Source: SIG455 sp045646385
GTDB taxonomy: Bacteria; Bacillota; Clostridia; UMGS1810
Length of the DNA: 64,000 nt
Direction: 5' to 3'
Assembly: GCA_045646385.1 (NCBI GenBank)
Contig: JAZRKQ010000012.1
Coordinates: forward strand, 1 to 64,000
Position numbers and translations under genes: made by a program. Under the pieces are notes generated by a model that saw only the letters and a program-made list of their open reading frames with translations, did not search any database and was not told where the DNA came from. Of this stretch, positions 17,807-26,832 are shown piece by piece (position 1 is the first letter of the stretch; each line of letters opens with the position of its first letter).

Positions 17807-20152
17807 GTGAACGAAAAAGTATATACAACTTTGGAATTTGATAAAATACGTTCTATGCTCAGCGAATTTGCCGTAATCGAACTTTCCCGTATGCGTGCAT
17901 TATCGCTTGAGCCGTCTTCCGATATAAAAGAAATTAATATGATGCAGGAGCAGACTGCCTGCGCTATAAACTTAATTGTTAAAAAGGGTAATCCACCCGT
18001 TTACTGTAAATCCGACATACGAAGCAGTTTAAAACGTGCTGATATGGGCGGTGTGCTTTCTCCTGCCGATATACTTGACATCGGTAAAGTTTTAAAAACA
18101 TCACGCAAATTGAAATCTTATCCCGACGACATTGCGTGCGAGGCGATAGAGGAATACATTGAGGCACTTTTTGAAGACAAAAAACTCGAAAGCAAGATTT
18201 TCGATTGTATAGAAGACGAAGAAACCATATCCGATACCGCCAGCAGCGAACTTTCTGCAATACGCAGAAAAATCCGTTCAACTGAGGGTAAAGTTAAAGA
18301 AATTCTGCATAATATTATTGCAAAGAATTCAAAGTATCTGCAAGAGCCAATTATAACTATGCGTTCTGGCCGCTACGTTGTACCCGTTAAGGCAGAGCAC
18401 AAAGGCAGCATACGCGGTATTGTGCACGATACTTCGTCAAGCGGAATAACACTTTTTATAGAGCCTGACGCAGTTGTTGAGGCAGATAACGAAATCCGTA
18501 TGCTTAAAAATAAAGAGAAAGAAGAAATTGAGCGCATTTTACGCGAACTTTCGGGCGAGATTGCAGAGTATTGCCAATTGCTTGAGATGACCTACAACTG
18601 CATTGCCGACCTTGACCTTATATTTGCAAAAGCAAAGTTTGCACTTAAATATGATGCGTTCAGACCTGTGCTCAATGACGACGGATATATAAATCTTATT
18701 CAGACGCGTCACCCGCTATTAGACCGTAAAAAAGTTGTGCCGACGGACATTTACCTCGGCAAAGATTTCGACACGCTTGTTATAACTGGTCCTAATACGG
18801 GCGGTAAAACTGTTGTGCTTAAAACTCTTGGTATTATGACGCTTATGGCACAATGCGGTATGCACATAACTGCTAAAGAAGGCTCGGTGGTATCGGTATT
18901 TGACAATGTTTTTGCAGATATCGGTGATGAGCAAAGCATAGAACAGAGCCTTAGTACGTTTTCATCGCATATGGTCAATATCGTTAAGATTTTAGAGCAG
19001 GCAACATACCGTTCGCTTTGCCTGTTCGACGAACTCGGTGCAGGCACTGACCCCGTAGAGGGTGCGGCACTTGCAGTGAGCATACTGGAAAATATCCGTC
19101 TGCGCGGCGCAAAGTCTGCCGCTACAACTCACTATAGCGAACTTAAATCGTATGCGCTTTCAAACCCGAGGGTGGAAAATGCGTCGTGTGAATTTGATGT
19201 GGAAACGCTTGCGCCTACGTACAAACTGCTTATCGGTATTCCCGGTAAGAGTAACGCTTTTGCAATATCGCAGAAACTCGGCATAAGCACAGAAATTATA
19301 GAAGATGCCAAATCACGCATTGCAGGTGAAAATATAAAATTTGAAGATGTTCTTTCAAGTCTGGAGAGCGCACGCCGTGATACTGAGCGTGAGCGTGACA
19401 ACGCATTGGCATACAAGCAGGAAATGGAACTGTTAAAAGACAGAATTGCAAATAAAAATAAATCATTAGAGAGCAGAACGGACAAGATAATAGAGGCGGC
19501 GCACAAGGAAGCGCAGAAGATTATAGAGGAAGCACGTGCCGAGAGCGAACTTGCACTTGCCGATATACGTGCCGCTATGAAAAAGAAAGATTTAAAAGAG
19601 GCTAACCGTGCCGTTGAACAGGTGCGTCAGCAGGTTATAGCCGGCGGCAAAAAGCATAATGTGAAATCCGCTCCGAAACCTCAGGCGGGCACTCCGCCAA
19701 AAAGTGTCAAACTCGGTCAGGAGGTTGACGTTCCGCACCTTAACCAGCGCGGAACGGTTGTTACTCTGCCCGATGCAAAAGGCAGCCTTATGGTAAACGT
19801 AGGTATTATGAAAATGAAACTTAACTTAAACGACCTGCGCATTGTGGAAGAAAAACCAGACAAACCTAAAGGCGGTGCAAAGTCGTCTGTAGGAATAAAA
19901 TCTATGACCGTCGGCACAGAACTCGATATACGCGGTGAAGATGTTGAAAGTGCTATCATGCTTGTAGAAAAGTTTATAGACGACGCAGTTTTGTCTTCCC
20001 TTCACGAAGTGCGCATAATTCACGGTAAAGGAACAGGCACGCTGAGGGCAGGAATACACTCGTTCTTAAAACGCCAAAAGCGTGTTAAAAGTTTCCGACT
20101 CGGCGGATTTGGCGAGGGCGATGCCGGTGTAACAATAGCCGAACTTAAATAG
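17807..20152 (+). CDS. mutS2: MutS2 family ATPase/Smr nuclease (collided-ribosome rescue, anti-recombination)
   Basis: MutS2 proteins dimerise through MutS-like clamp and ATPase domains. They are tied to splitting of collided ribosomes in Bacillus and to suppression of recombination elsewhere. The 781 residues show the core and lever region, the ABC ATPase with Walker A TGPNTGGKTVVLK, a charged coiled coil at about residues 500-620, a KOW-like linker and a C-terminal Smr domain (LDIRGED, then HGKGTGTL). The GTG start at 17807 is chosen with AAAGGA upstream; an in-frame extension to 17753 would run through the terminator hairpin and is rejected. Confidence 0.93.
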   Translation: MNEKVYTTLEFDKIRSMLSEFAVIELSRMRALSLEPSSDIKEINMMQEQTACAINLIVKKGNPPVYCKSDIRSSLKRADMGGVLSPADILDIGKVLKTSRKLKSYPDDIACEAIEEYIEALFEDKKLESKIFDCIEDEETISDTASSELSAIRRKIRSTEGKVKEILHNIIAKNSKYLQEPIITMRSGRYVVPVKAEHKGSIRGIVHDTSSSGITLFIEPDAVVEADNEIRMLKNKEKEEIERILRELSGEIAEYCQLLEMTYNCIADLDLIFAKAKFALKYDAFRPVLNDDGYINLIQTRHPLLDRKKVVPTDIYLGKDFDTLVITGPNTGGKTVVLKTLGIMTLMAQCGMHITAKEGSVVSVFDNVFADIGDEQSIEQSLSTFSSHMVNIVKILEQATYRSLCLFDELGAGTDPVEGAALAVSILENIRLRGAKSAATTHYSELKSYALSNPRVENASCEFDVETLAPTYKLLIGIPGKSNAFAISQKLGISTEIIEDAKSRIAGENIKFEDVLSSLESARRDTERERDNALAYKQEMELLKDRIANKNKSLESRTDKIIEAAHKEAQKIIEEARAESELALADIRAAMKKKDLKEANRAVEQVRQQVIAGGKKHNVKSAPKPQAGTPPKSVKLGQEVDVPHLNQRGTVVTLPDAKGSLMVNVGIMKMKLNLNDLRIVEEKPDKPKGGAKSSVGIKSMTVGTELDIRGEDVESAIMLVEKFIDDAVLSSLHEVRIIHGKGTGTLRAGIHSFLKRQKRVKSFRLGGFGEGDAGVTIAELK

Positions 20153-20209
20153 TAAAACTGCTTTATTTTATACAAACTGACAATTTTTTAACAAAAAATT
20201 AAATTGTAC

Positions 20210-20238
20210 TTGCAAAATCGGTGTAATTAGGGTACAAT
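20210..20238 (+). promoter_or_regulatory. Promoter of the pgk-tpiA-gpmI operon
   Basis: TTGCAA, a 17-bp spacer and TACAAT. The -35 context TTGCAAAATC is the same as at the small RNA promoter near 17010. Confidence 0.72.
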
Positions 20239-20306
20239 AAATGTGTATGGTTTAAATTGTTTTATAATTTTACGCATAGATTTTATGCGGGAATGGAGAT
20301 AATGTC

Positions 20307-21491
20307 ATGAACAAAAAAACTATCGAAGATATTGCCGTAGCAGGCAAAAAAGTTCTGGTTCGTTGCGACTTTAATGTTCCGCTTAACGACGAGAAGAAAA
20401 TTACTGATGAAAACAGACTCATCGGTGCTCTGCCCACAATCAAGTATCTGGTTGCTCAGGGTGCTAAGGTTATCCTTTGCTCACACCTTGGCAGACCAAA
20501 GGGCGAGTTTAACGAAAAATACAGCCTTAAACCCGTTGCTGCAAGACTTTCTGAACTTTTGGGACAGGAAGTTAAAATGGCAGAAGACGTTATCGGCGAA
20601 AGCGCTGCTAAATGCGTTGCTGAATTAAAAGACGGCGAAATCGTTCTTTTGGAAAACGTTCGTTATCATAAAGAAGAAGAGAAAAACGACCCTGAATTCT
20701 CTAAAAAACTTGCTGACTTTGCAGATGTTTATGTAAACGATGCATTCGGTACTGCTCACCGTGCACACGCTTCAACAGCAGGCGTTGCTGCATATATTCC
20801 TGCAGTATGCGGTTACCTTATCCAGAAAGAGATTGAAATTATGGGTAAAGCGCTCTCTAACCCTGAGCGTCCTTTCGTTGCAATCCTCGGCGGTGCTAAG
20901 GTTTCTGACAAAATCGGCGTAATCGAAAACTTACTTGAAAAAGTTGACTACCTCATTATCGGCGGTGGTATGGCTTATACTTTCCTCGCTGCTAAAGGCT
21001 ACAGCGTAGGTACCTCTATCTGCGAAGTTGAAAAACTCGACCTCGCACGCAGCCTTATGGAAAAAGCACAGCAGAAAGGTGTAGAACTTCTCCTGCCTAT
21101 CGAAAACGTAGTTGCGGCCGAGTTCAAGGCTGATGCTGAAAGCAAAGTTGTTGCTTCTGAACAGATTCCTGATGACTTTATGGGTATGGATATCGGTCCT
21201 AAGACAATTGAGTTATTCTCTGAAGTTATCAAAAAGGCTAAAACAGTTATCTGGAACGGTCCTATGGGCGTATTCGAGATGCCTGCATTTGCTAATGGTA
21301 CTAAAGAAATTGCTAAAGCAGTTGCTGAGGCTGATGCTATCACAATCATCGGCGGCGGCGACAGTGCTGCTGCAGTAGAGCAGTTGGGCTATGCTGATAA
21401 GATGACTCACATCTCAACAGGCGGCGGTGCATCACTTGAATTCTTAGAGGGTATTGAACTTCCCGGTATTGCTGCACTTAACGACAAATAA
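20307..21491 (+). CDS. pgk: Phosphoglycerate kinase
   Basis: Cytoplasmic glycolytic enzyme that transfers phosphate from 1,3-bisphosphoglycerate to ADP. The N-terminal signature KKVLVRCDFNVPL, LCSHLGRPKG, and the nucleotide-binding C domain (IIGGGDSAAAVEQLG) are all present. The length is the usual 394 residues. GGAG lies upstream of the ATG. It is first in an operon with tpiA and gpmI. A gap (GAPDH) gene is not in this window. Confidence 0.98.
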   Translation: MNKKTIEDIAVAGKKVLVRCDFNVPLNDEKKITDENRLIGALPTIKYLVAQGAKVILCSHLGRPKGEFNEKYSLKPVAARLSELLGQEVKMAEDVIGESAAKCVAELKDGEIVLLENVRYHKEEEKNDPEFSKKLADFADVYVNDAFGTAHRAHASTAGVAAYIPAVCGYLIQKEIEIMGKALSNPERPFVAILGGAKVSDKIGVIENLLEKVDYLIIGGGMAYTFLAAKGYSVGTSICEVEKLDLARSLMEKAQQKGVELLLPIENVVAAEFKADAESKVVASEQIPDDFMGMDIGPKTIELFSEVIKKAKTVIWNGPMGVFEMPAFANGTKEIAKAVAEADAITIIGGGDSAAAVEQLGYADKMTHISTGGGASLEFLEGIELPGIAALNDK

Positions 21492-21503
21492 TTATACAAT
21501 TAT

Positions 21504-21537
21504 AAGTATAGCCCTTTCAAATGGAAGGGCTATACTT
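21504..21537 (+). other. Long intergenic hairpin between pgk and tpiA
   Basis: A 15-bp inverted repeat (21504-21518 with 21523-21537, one G-U pair, 4-nt loop AAAT) without a following T run. It is therefore not a classic terminator on the plus strand. RNA processing or stabilisation at the gene junction is possible. Confidence 0.7.
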
Positions 21538-21565
21538 GAAAATAACTTTTGAGAGGACGATAAAA

Positions 21566-22312
21566 ATGAGAAAAATCACAGTAGCAGGTAACTGGAAAAT
21601 GAACAAAACTCCTGCAGAAACAGTTAAACTTATAGAAGAACTTAAACCATTGGTTGCAGATGCTAAAAACGATTGCGTTATCTGCGTACCTTTCACATCT
21701 TTGAGCGAAGCGGTTAAGGCTTGTGAAGGCTCTAACATCAAAGTGGGTGCACAGAATATGTATTTTGAGGAAAGCGGCGCTTTCACAGGAGAGATTGCTC
21801 CTTCAATGCTTTGCGAACTCGGTGTTAAATACGTTATTATCGGTCACAGCGAACGCAGACAGTACTTCGCTGAAACAGACGAAACTGTAAACTTGAAAGT
21901 TAAAAAGGCTTTTGAGCATGACCTTATCCCGATTGTTTGTGTTGGCGAAAGTTTAGAGCAGAGAGAACAGGGCATCACAAACGACCTCGTTTCTATGCAG
22001 ACAAAAATTGCACTTTTAGGCTTGACTGCTGAGCAGGTTAAGAAAGTTATTATCGCTTACGAGCCTATCTGGGCAATCGGTACAGGCAAAACTGCTACAA
22101 GCGAACAGGCTCAGGAAGTTTGTGCTAAAATTCGTGCAACTGTTGCAGAAGTATTCGGTGCGGACGCAGCAGACGCTGTTACTGTTCAGTACGGCGGCAG
22201 CGTAAACGCTAAAAACTCTGCAGAACTCTTTGCTAAAGAGGATATCGACGGCGGTCTTGTAGGCGGTGCAAGCCTTAAAGCCGAAGACTTCAGCGTTATC
22301 GTAAACAGCTGA
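21566..22312 (+). CDS. tpiA: Triosephosphate isomerase
   Basis: Interconverts dihydroxyacetone phosphate and glyceraldehyde 3-phosphate. The TIM-barrel signatures are clear: VAGNWKMNKT at the N terminus with catalytic Lys, IIGHSERR with the electrophilic His, and AYEPIWAIGTGKTA with the catalytic Glu. The start at 21566 follows GAGAGGACGATAAAA; an earlier in-frame ATG at 21521 lies inside the intergenic hairpin and is rejected. The protein is 248 residues, a normal length. Confidence 0.98.
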   Translation: MRKITVAGNWKMNKTPAETVKLIEELKPLVADAKNDCVICVPFTSLSEAVKACEGSNIKVGAQNMYFEESGAFTGEIAPSMLCELGVKYVIIGHSERRQYFAETDETVNLKVKKAFEHDLIPIVCVGESLEQREQGITNDLVSMQTKIALLGLTAEQVKKVIIAYEPIWAIGTGKTATSEQAQEVCAKIRATVAEVFGADAADAVTVQYGGSVNAKNSAELFAKEDIDGGLVGGASLKAEDFSVIVNS

Positions 22313-22331
22313 TTGAATTTATAAAAAACCA

Positions 22332-22360
22332 TACGTTCCCCTTATTTTAAGGGGAACGTA
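22332..22360 (+). other. Long intergenic hairpin between tpiA and gpmI
   Basis: A perfect 12-bp stem (22332-22343 with 22349-22360, 5-nt loop) without a T run. It is the second such element in the operon and lies 26 bp before the gpmI start. Confidence 0.7.
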
Positions 22361-22386
22361 ATTATGTATAAGAAAGGCAGATTACT

Positions 22387-23916
22387 ATGAGCAAAAAACC
22401 TATCGTGCTGGCAATCTTAGACGGTTACGGCAAAAGCGATTTAGTTGAGGGCAATGCGGTGCTTGCCGCTAAAACCCCCAATCTTGATAAACTGACAGCA
22501 GAAAACCCCACAACTGTTATCCACGCAAGCGGCTTGGATGTTGGTTTGCCCGACGGACAGATGGGTAACTCCGAGGTTGGTCACACCAATATCGGTGCAG
22601 GCAGAATTGTGTATCAGGAACTTACTAGAATTACAAAATCAATATCAGACGGCGATTTCTTTGAAAATGCGGCATTCAATGCGGTTTGTGACAACTGCAA
22701 AGCAAAAGGAAGCGCGCTTCATATTATGGGCTTGCTTTCAGACGGTGGTGTTCACAGCCATAATGAGCATATGTACGCACTTATTAAACTTGCAAAGGAC
22801 AAAGGGTTAGATAAAATCTATATCCATTGCTTTTTAGACGGTCGTGACGTATCGCCTACAAGCGGTGTTGACTTTGCAAAAGCACTTGTTAATAAAATCC
22901 GTGATATCGGTGCGGGCGAAATTGCAACAGTTATGGGCAGATACTATGCTATGGACCGTGACAACCGCTGGGAACGAGTTGTTAAAGCATACGATGCTAT
23001 GGTAAAAGGCGAGGGCGAGATGTGTGACTCTGCCGTTACTGCCATAGAAACATCATATAACAACGACATTACAGACGAATTCGTAGTTCCTACTGTTATA
23101 ACCAAAGACGGCGCACCTACAGGAAAAATTGCATCGGGCGACTCTGTTATTTTCTATAACTTCCGTCCCGACCGCGCACGTGAGATTACAAGAACTTTGG
23201 TTGACCCCGAATTTGACGGGTTTGAAAGAGAAATGCTTGACCTTTACTTTGTGTGCATGACTCAGTATGATGCGTCTATGCCGAATGTAGAGGTTGCATT
23301 CAAACCTGAATCTTTAGAAAATACTTTCGGTGAATATATCAGCAATCTCGGTATGAAGCAGTTGCGTATTGCCGAAACAGAAAAATATGCACACGTAACA
23401 TTCTTCTTTAACGGCGGTGTTGAAAAAACTTACGAGGGTGAGGATAGAATCCTTGTTGCATCACCTAAAGTTGCAACTTATGATATGAAACCCGAAATGA
23501 GCGCATACGAAGTTACAGATAAACTTTTGGAAGCACTTGATACCAACAAGTACGACGTGGTTATCTTAAACTACGCCAACTGCGATATGGTTGGCCATAC
23601 AGGTGTTATGGAAGCCGCTGTTGCCGCAGTTGAGGCGGTTGATACCTGCGTTGGTAAAATTGCAGACAAAGTTGCAGAAATGGGCGGTGTAATGCTTATA
23701 ACCGCTGACCATGGTAATGCAGAGCAGATGATTGACCCCGTAACAGGTGATGTGTTTACTGCACACAGCACCAATGTAGTTCCGTTAATCGTAACGGGTA
23801 TGGGCGATATCAAACTTAAAAAAGGCAGACTTGCAGACCTTGCACCCACGATGCTCGATATTATGGGTGTGGAGAAACCTGCACAGATGTCAGGCGAAAG
23901 CATTATTGAAAAATAA
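22387..23916 (+). CDS. gpmI: 2,3-bisphosphoglycerate-independent phosphoglycerate mutase
   Basis: Manganese-dependent enzyme of the alkaline-phosphatase superfamily that interconverts 3- and 2-phosphoglycerate. The 509 residues carry the N-terminal metal motif ILDGYGKS, the active-site serine loop QMGNSEVGHTNIGAG, and the C-terminal ITADHGNAEQM. In spore formers this enzyme is sensitive to the pH drop and Mn depletion of the forespore. The Shine-Dalgarno (AGAAAGG) is moderate. It is the last gene of the pgk operon. Confidence 0.97.
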   Translation: MSKKPIVLAILDGYGKSDLVEGNAVLAAKTPNLDKLTAENPTTVIHASGLDVGLPDGQMGNSEVGHTNIGAGRIVYQELTRITKSISDGDFFENAAFNAVCDNCKAKGSALHIMGLLSDGGVHSHNEHMYALIKLAKDKGLDKIYIHCFLDGRDVSPTSGVDFAKALVNKIRDIGAGEIATVMGRYYAMDRDNRWERVVKAYDAMVKGEGEMCDSAVTAIETSYNNDITDEFVVPTVITKDGAPTGKIASGDSVIFYNFRPDRAREITRTLVDPEFDGFEREMLDLYFVCMTQYDASMPNVEVAFKPESLENTFGEYISNLGMKQLRIAETEKYAHVTFFFNGGVEKTYEGEDRILVASPKVATYDMKPEMSAYEVTDKLLEALDTNKYDVVILNYANCDMVGHTGVMEAAVAAVEAVDTCVGKIADKVAEMGGVMLITADHGNAEQMIDPVTGDVFTAHSTNVVPLIVTGMGDIKLKKGRLADLAPTMLDIMGVEKPAQMSGESIIEK

Positions 23917-23934
23917 TTTTTGAAGTAAAAGGCG

Positions 23935-23967
23935 AAAAGCGTTCAACAAAAAAGTTGAACGCTTTTC
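23935..23967 (+). terminator. Intrinsic terminator of the glycolytic operon
   Basis: A perfect 13-bp stem, AAAAGCGTTCAAC / GTTGAACGCTTTT, with a 6-nt A loop. The T run is part of the 3' arm. Confidence 0.85.
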
Positions 23968-24039
23968 TGTTGGATTGTCTGTCACCACTTACACCGCATA
24001 ATCATAAAATAATATGATTATATAAGGAGGGTGGTACTT

Positions 24040-25116
24040 ATGGCATTTAAAGGCAGAGAAAAGCACTTTTTCCTCGGCGGAAACACACCGAAAGGTTTTT
24101 ATTCGTATTACGACTATCTTCTTCCGCAGGAAAGTGCGCGTAAAATTTATTGCATAAAAGGCGGTCCCGGAACGGGCAAATCCACTCTTATGAAAAAAAT
24201 TGCCACTGCGGCGGTTAAAAAAGGTGCAGATGTAGAGATTGCGCATTGCTCGTCCGACCCCGACTCTTTGGACGGAGTAATTATAAAGCCTGCAAATATT
24301 GCATTTGTAGACGGAACATCTCCCCACATAGTAGACCCCAAAACCCCCGGAGCAGTAGACCAGATACTTTATATGGGCAATTGTTGGGACGCAGATGCAC
24401 TTAATCGCCACAAAGAGGGGATTATAAAAACAAATCAAAAAATCGGCGAACAGTTTAAACGTGCGTATGTGTATCTTGCATCGGCAAAACTTTTGCAGAA
24501 TGATTTAGACATCATCTGTGCCAAGAGTATGAAAGGCAATGTTCACGCAATATTTGAAGAAAACATTATATTTCAGGAGTTTGCCGAAATTCCCGTTTCG
24601 GACGTAAGCGGAAATGTACGCAAACTTTTTGCAAGCGGAATAACACCCAAGGGGTTAGTTAATTTTGCCGACACGGTTTTAGACGGATACAAAACGTATA
24701 TATTAAAAGGCTACTGTGCCAACTGCCTTACGCACATATGCGATATTGCCGTAAACAGGGGATTTGATGTTGAAGCATATTACTGCCCGTTTTCGCCCGA
24801 TGAACGCATTGACCATCTTGTTATACCAAAACTTAACCTTGCTTTTACGGTTTCCAACACATATCATACATTTGATAAAGGCGAGGTGGTTGATTTTGAC
24901 GAGTTTGCAAGCAAATATATTCTTGAAACGTACAAAGCCGAACGTGAATTTGCCGTTTCTGAGATTGACCGACTTATAAAACGTGCAGTTTCAACCATTG
25001 CCGATGCAAAGCAATATCACGACGAACTCGAAAAATATTATATCCCCGCAATGGATTTTACAAAACTTGACGAAGTGATTGAAAAAACTATTAAAGAAGT
25101 ACTTGAATTTATTTGA
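24040..25116 (+). CDS. P-loop ATPase with internal duplication (PRK06851-like), function unknown
   Basis: A 358-residue protein that looks like two copies of one P-loop module. The first copy has an intact Walker A, GGPGTGKST, at residues 41-49, followed by a strand-turn-strand ending SSDPDSLDGV. A second copy beginning near residue 219 (YILKGYCANCLTHICDIAV, then CPFSPDERIDHLVI) aligns with the first, but its P-loop is lost. The layout resembles the clostridial family known as PRK06851, whose role is not established. The start is set by AAGGAGG 9 bases upstream of 24040; a GTG at 24031 lies too close. It stands alone between the gpmI terminator and the tyrS promoter. Confidence 0.8.
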   Translation: MAFKGREKHFFLGGNTPKGFYSYYDYLLPQESARKIYCIKGGPGTGKSTLMKKIATAAVKKGADVEIAHCSSDPDSLDGVIIKPANIAFVDGTSPHIVDPKTPGAVDQILYMGNCWDADALNRHKEGIIKTNQKIGEQFKRAYVYLASAKLLQNDLDIICAKSMKGNVHAIFEENIIFQEFAEIPVSDVSGNVRKLFASGITPKGLVNFADTVLDGYKTYILKGYCANCLTHICDIAVNRGFDVEAYYCPFSPDERIDHLVIPKLNLAFTVSNTYHTFDKGEVVDFDEFASKYILETYKAEREFAVSEIDRLIKRAVSTIADAKQYHDELEKYYIPAMDFTKLDEVIEKTIKEVLEFI

Positions 25117-25117
25117 T

Positions 25118-25146
25118 TTTACTGGTACAATTAGTATGTATATAAT
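25118..25146 (+). promoter_or_regulatory. Promoter of tyrS
   Basis: TTTACT, a 17-bp spacer and perfect TATAAT. The leader would be only about 20 nt, leaving no room for a T-box. Confidence 0.65.
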
Positions 25147-25173
25147 TGTACTTGTACGGGAGGACACAAACTG

Positions 25174-26397
25174 ATGAGAAATGTTTACGATGTGCTGAGC
25201 GAAAGAGGTTTGATTGCTCAGGTAACACACGAAGAAGAAATAAGAGAATTGCTCGGTAAGGAAAAGGTTACCTTTTATATAGGCTTTGATCCCACTGCAG
25301 ACAGTCTGCACGTAGGCCACTTTTTGCAGATGGTTGTTATGCGCCATATGCAGATGCACGGTCACAGACCGATTGCTCTTGTGGGTGGCGGAACAGGTCA
25401 TATAGGTGACCCGTCCGGCAGAACTGATATGCGTCAGATGATGACTAAAGAAATCATCGACTACAACTGCGAAAGATTCAAAGAGCAACTTTCAAGAGTT
25501 ATAGATTTTTCTGATGATAAAGCGATTATGGTCAACAATGCCGACTGGCTTTTAGACCTTAACTACGTTGAGTTTTTAAGAGATATAGGCTCATGCTTCT
25601 CAGTTAATAAAATGCTCTCTGCAGAATGCTTTAAACAGAGATTGGAAAAAGGTTTGTCCTTCCTTGAATTTAACTATATGCTTATGCAGAGTTATGACTT
25701 TTTGATGCTCAGCCGTAAGTATGATTGTAAGATTGAACTGGGCGGCGACGACCAGTGGTCGAATATTCTTGGCGGTATAGACCTTTGCCGCAGAAAAGAC
25801 CAGAAGCAGGTTTACGGAATGACATTTACACTTCTTACAAACAGCGAGGGCAAGAAAATGGGTAAAACACAAAGCGGTGCGCTTTGGCTTGACCCTGTAA
25901 AAACGACTCCTTACGAATTTTATCAGTATTGGCGCAATGTTGACGACGCTGATGTTATCAAGTGCTTAAAACTTCTTACATTCATTCCTATGGAAGAAAT
26001 CCACGAACTTGAAAAACTTGAAGGCGCCGAACTCAATACCGCTAAAAAGATACTTGCGTTTGAGGTTACAAAACTTGTTCATGGCGAAGAAGAAGCAACC
26101 AAAGCCAAAGATGCTGCTGAGGCGGCATTCGGCGGTGCAAGTTCTGCCAATATGCCAAGCACGGATATATCTGCAGACGATATGGGCGAGGGCATCAACA
26201 TACTCGACCTCTTGATGACTTGCGGTTTAATCCCGTCAAAAGGCGAGGGCAGACGTCTTGTTCAGCAGGGCGGTGTAAGCATCGGCAGTGAAAAGGTTAC
26301 TGCTATTGACCGTATGGTTACTGCTGCTGATTTTACCGACGGCGAAGTTATCATCAAAAAAGGTAAAAAGGTATTCCACAGAGTAGTACTTAAATAA
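25174..26397 (+). CDS. tyrS: Tyrosyl-tRNA synthetase
   Basis: Class I synthetase that charges tRNA-Tyr. The 407-residue protein has the HIGH-type motif HVGHFLQM, the ATP/tyrosine-binding ELGGDDQWSNI, the KMSKS-type motif KMGKTQ, and a C-terminal S4 RNA-binding domain (about residues 340-407, GLIPSKGEGRRLVQQGGVSI). GGGAGGA precedes the ATG. No T-box leader is present, so regulation differs from the common Bacillus pattern. Confidence 0.97.
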   Translation: MRNVYDVLSERGLIAQVTHEEEIRELLGKEKVTFYIGFDPTADSLHVGHFLQMVVMRHMQMHGHRPIALVGGGTGHIGDPSGRTDMRQMMTKEIIDYNCERFKEQLSRVIDFSDDKAIMVNNADWLLDLNYVEFLRDIGSCFSVNKMLSAECFKQRLEKGLSFLEFNYMLMQSYDFLMLSRKYDCKIELGGDDQWSNILGGIDLCRRKDQKQVYGMTFTLLTNSEGKKMGKTQSGALWLDPVKTTPYEFYQYWRNVDDADVIKCLKLLTFIPMEEIHELEKLEGAELNTAKKILAFEVTKLVHGEEEATKAKDAAEAAFGGASSANMPSTDISADDMGEGINILDLLMTCGLIPSKGEGRRLVQQGGVSIGSEKVTAIDRMVTAADFTDGEVIIKKGKKVFHRVVLK

Positions 26398-26408
26398 TTT
26401 GCGCAAAC

Positions 26409-26452
26409 AGCACTTTGCCATAGGCTTATTTAGCCTGTGGTGGGGTGCTTTT
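26409..26452 (+). terminator. Probable terminator of tyrS
   Basis: An imperfect long hairpin: GCAC pairs with GTGC at the base and CCATAGGCT with AGCCTGTGG near the loop. It is followed by TTTT and, after a gap, TTTTTT. Confidence 0.55.
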
Positions 26453-26479
26453 GAGGTTTTTTAAAGGAGAAGAGAATAA

Positions 26480-26818
26480 ATGAAACTTAAAGATATTATA
26501 AATGTTATTGATGCAAAAGTACTTTGCGGTGAGGAATTGCTTGAAACAGAGGTTTTGTCTGCCTATGCGTGTGACCTTATGAGCGATGTTTTAGCATTTG
26601 TTGAAGATCAGTGTATGTTGCTTACGGGTCTTATAAATCCGCAGGTGGTGCGTACTGCTGAAATGATGGATATGAAAGCAATTGTTTTTGTACGCGGAAA
26701 AGAGCCTGAAGATGATGTTTTGCAACTTGCAAAGGATGCGGGTATAGCCGTTCTGGCAACTGACCTGCCTATGTATATATCGTGCGGAAAACTTTATGGT
26801 TCCGGATTAAAATGGTAA
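26480..26818 (+). CDS. DRTGG-domain protein, first copy
   Basis: A 112-residue protein made of one DRTGG-like domain, a small alpha/beta fold found next to CBS domains, in phosphotransacetylase, and as free-standing proteins beside clostridial hydrogenases. The ligand and role are not established. The N terminus (MKLKDIINVIDAKVLCGEE) resembles that of the second copy at 28572-28901, consistent with paralogy. AAGGAG precedes the ATG. It opens the five-gene sensory module upstream of the hydrogenase and lies 14 bp before the RsbW-like ATPase. Family assignment is from sequence pattern plus context. Confidence 0.75.
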   Translation: MKLKDIINVIDAKVLCGEELLETEVLSAYACDLMSDVLAFVEDQCMLLTGLINPQVVRTAEMMDMKAIVFVRGKEPEDDVLQLAKDAGIAVLATDLPMYISCGKLYGSGLKW

Positions 26819-26832
26819 CGGAGGTGTAACCT

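Noticed and set aside
23998..24021. 8-bp AT-only inverted repeat before the P-loop ATPase gene
   Set aside because: Weak AT helix without T run, likely chance in an AT-rich gap.
25117..25173. T-box riboswitch before tyrS
   Set aside because: Only 57 bp separate the genes and the promoter lies within them; no specifier or antiterminator sequence.
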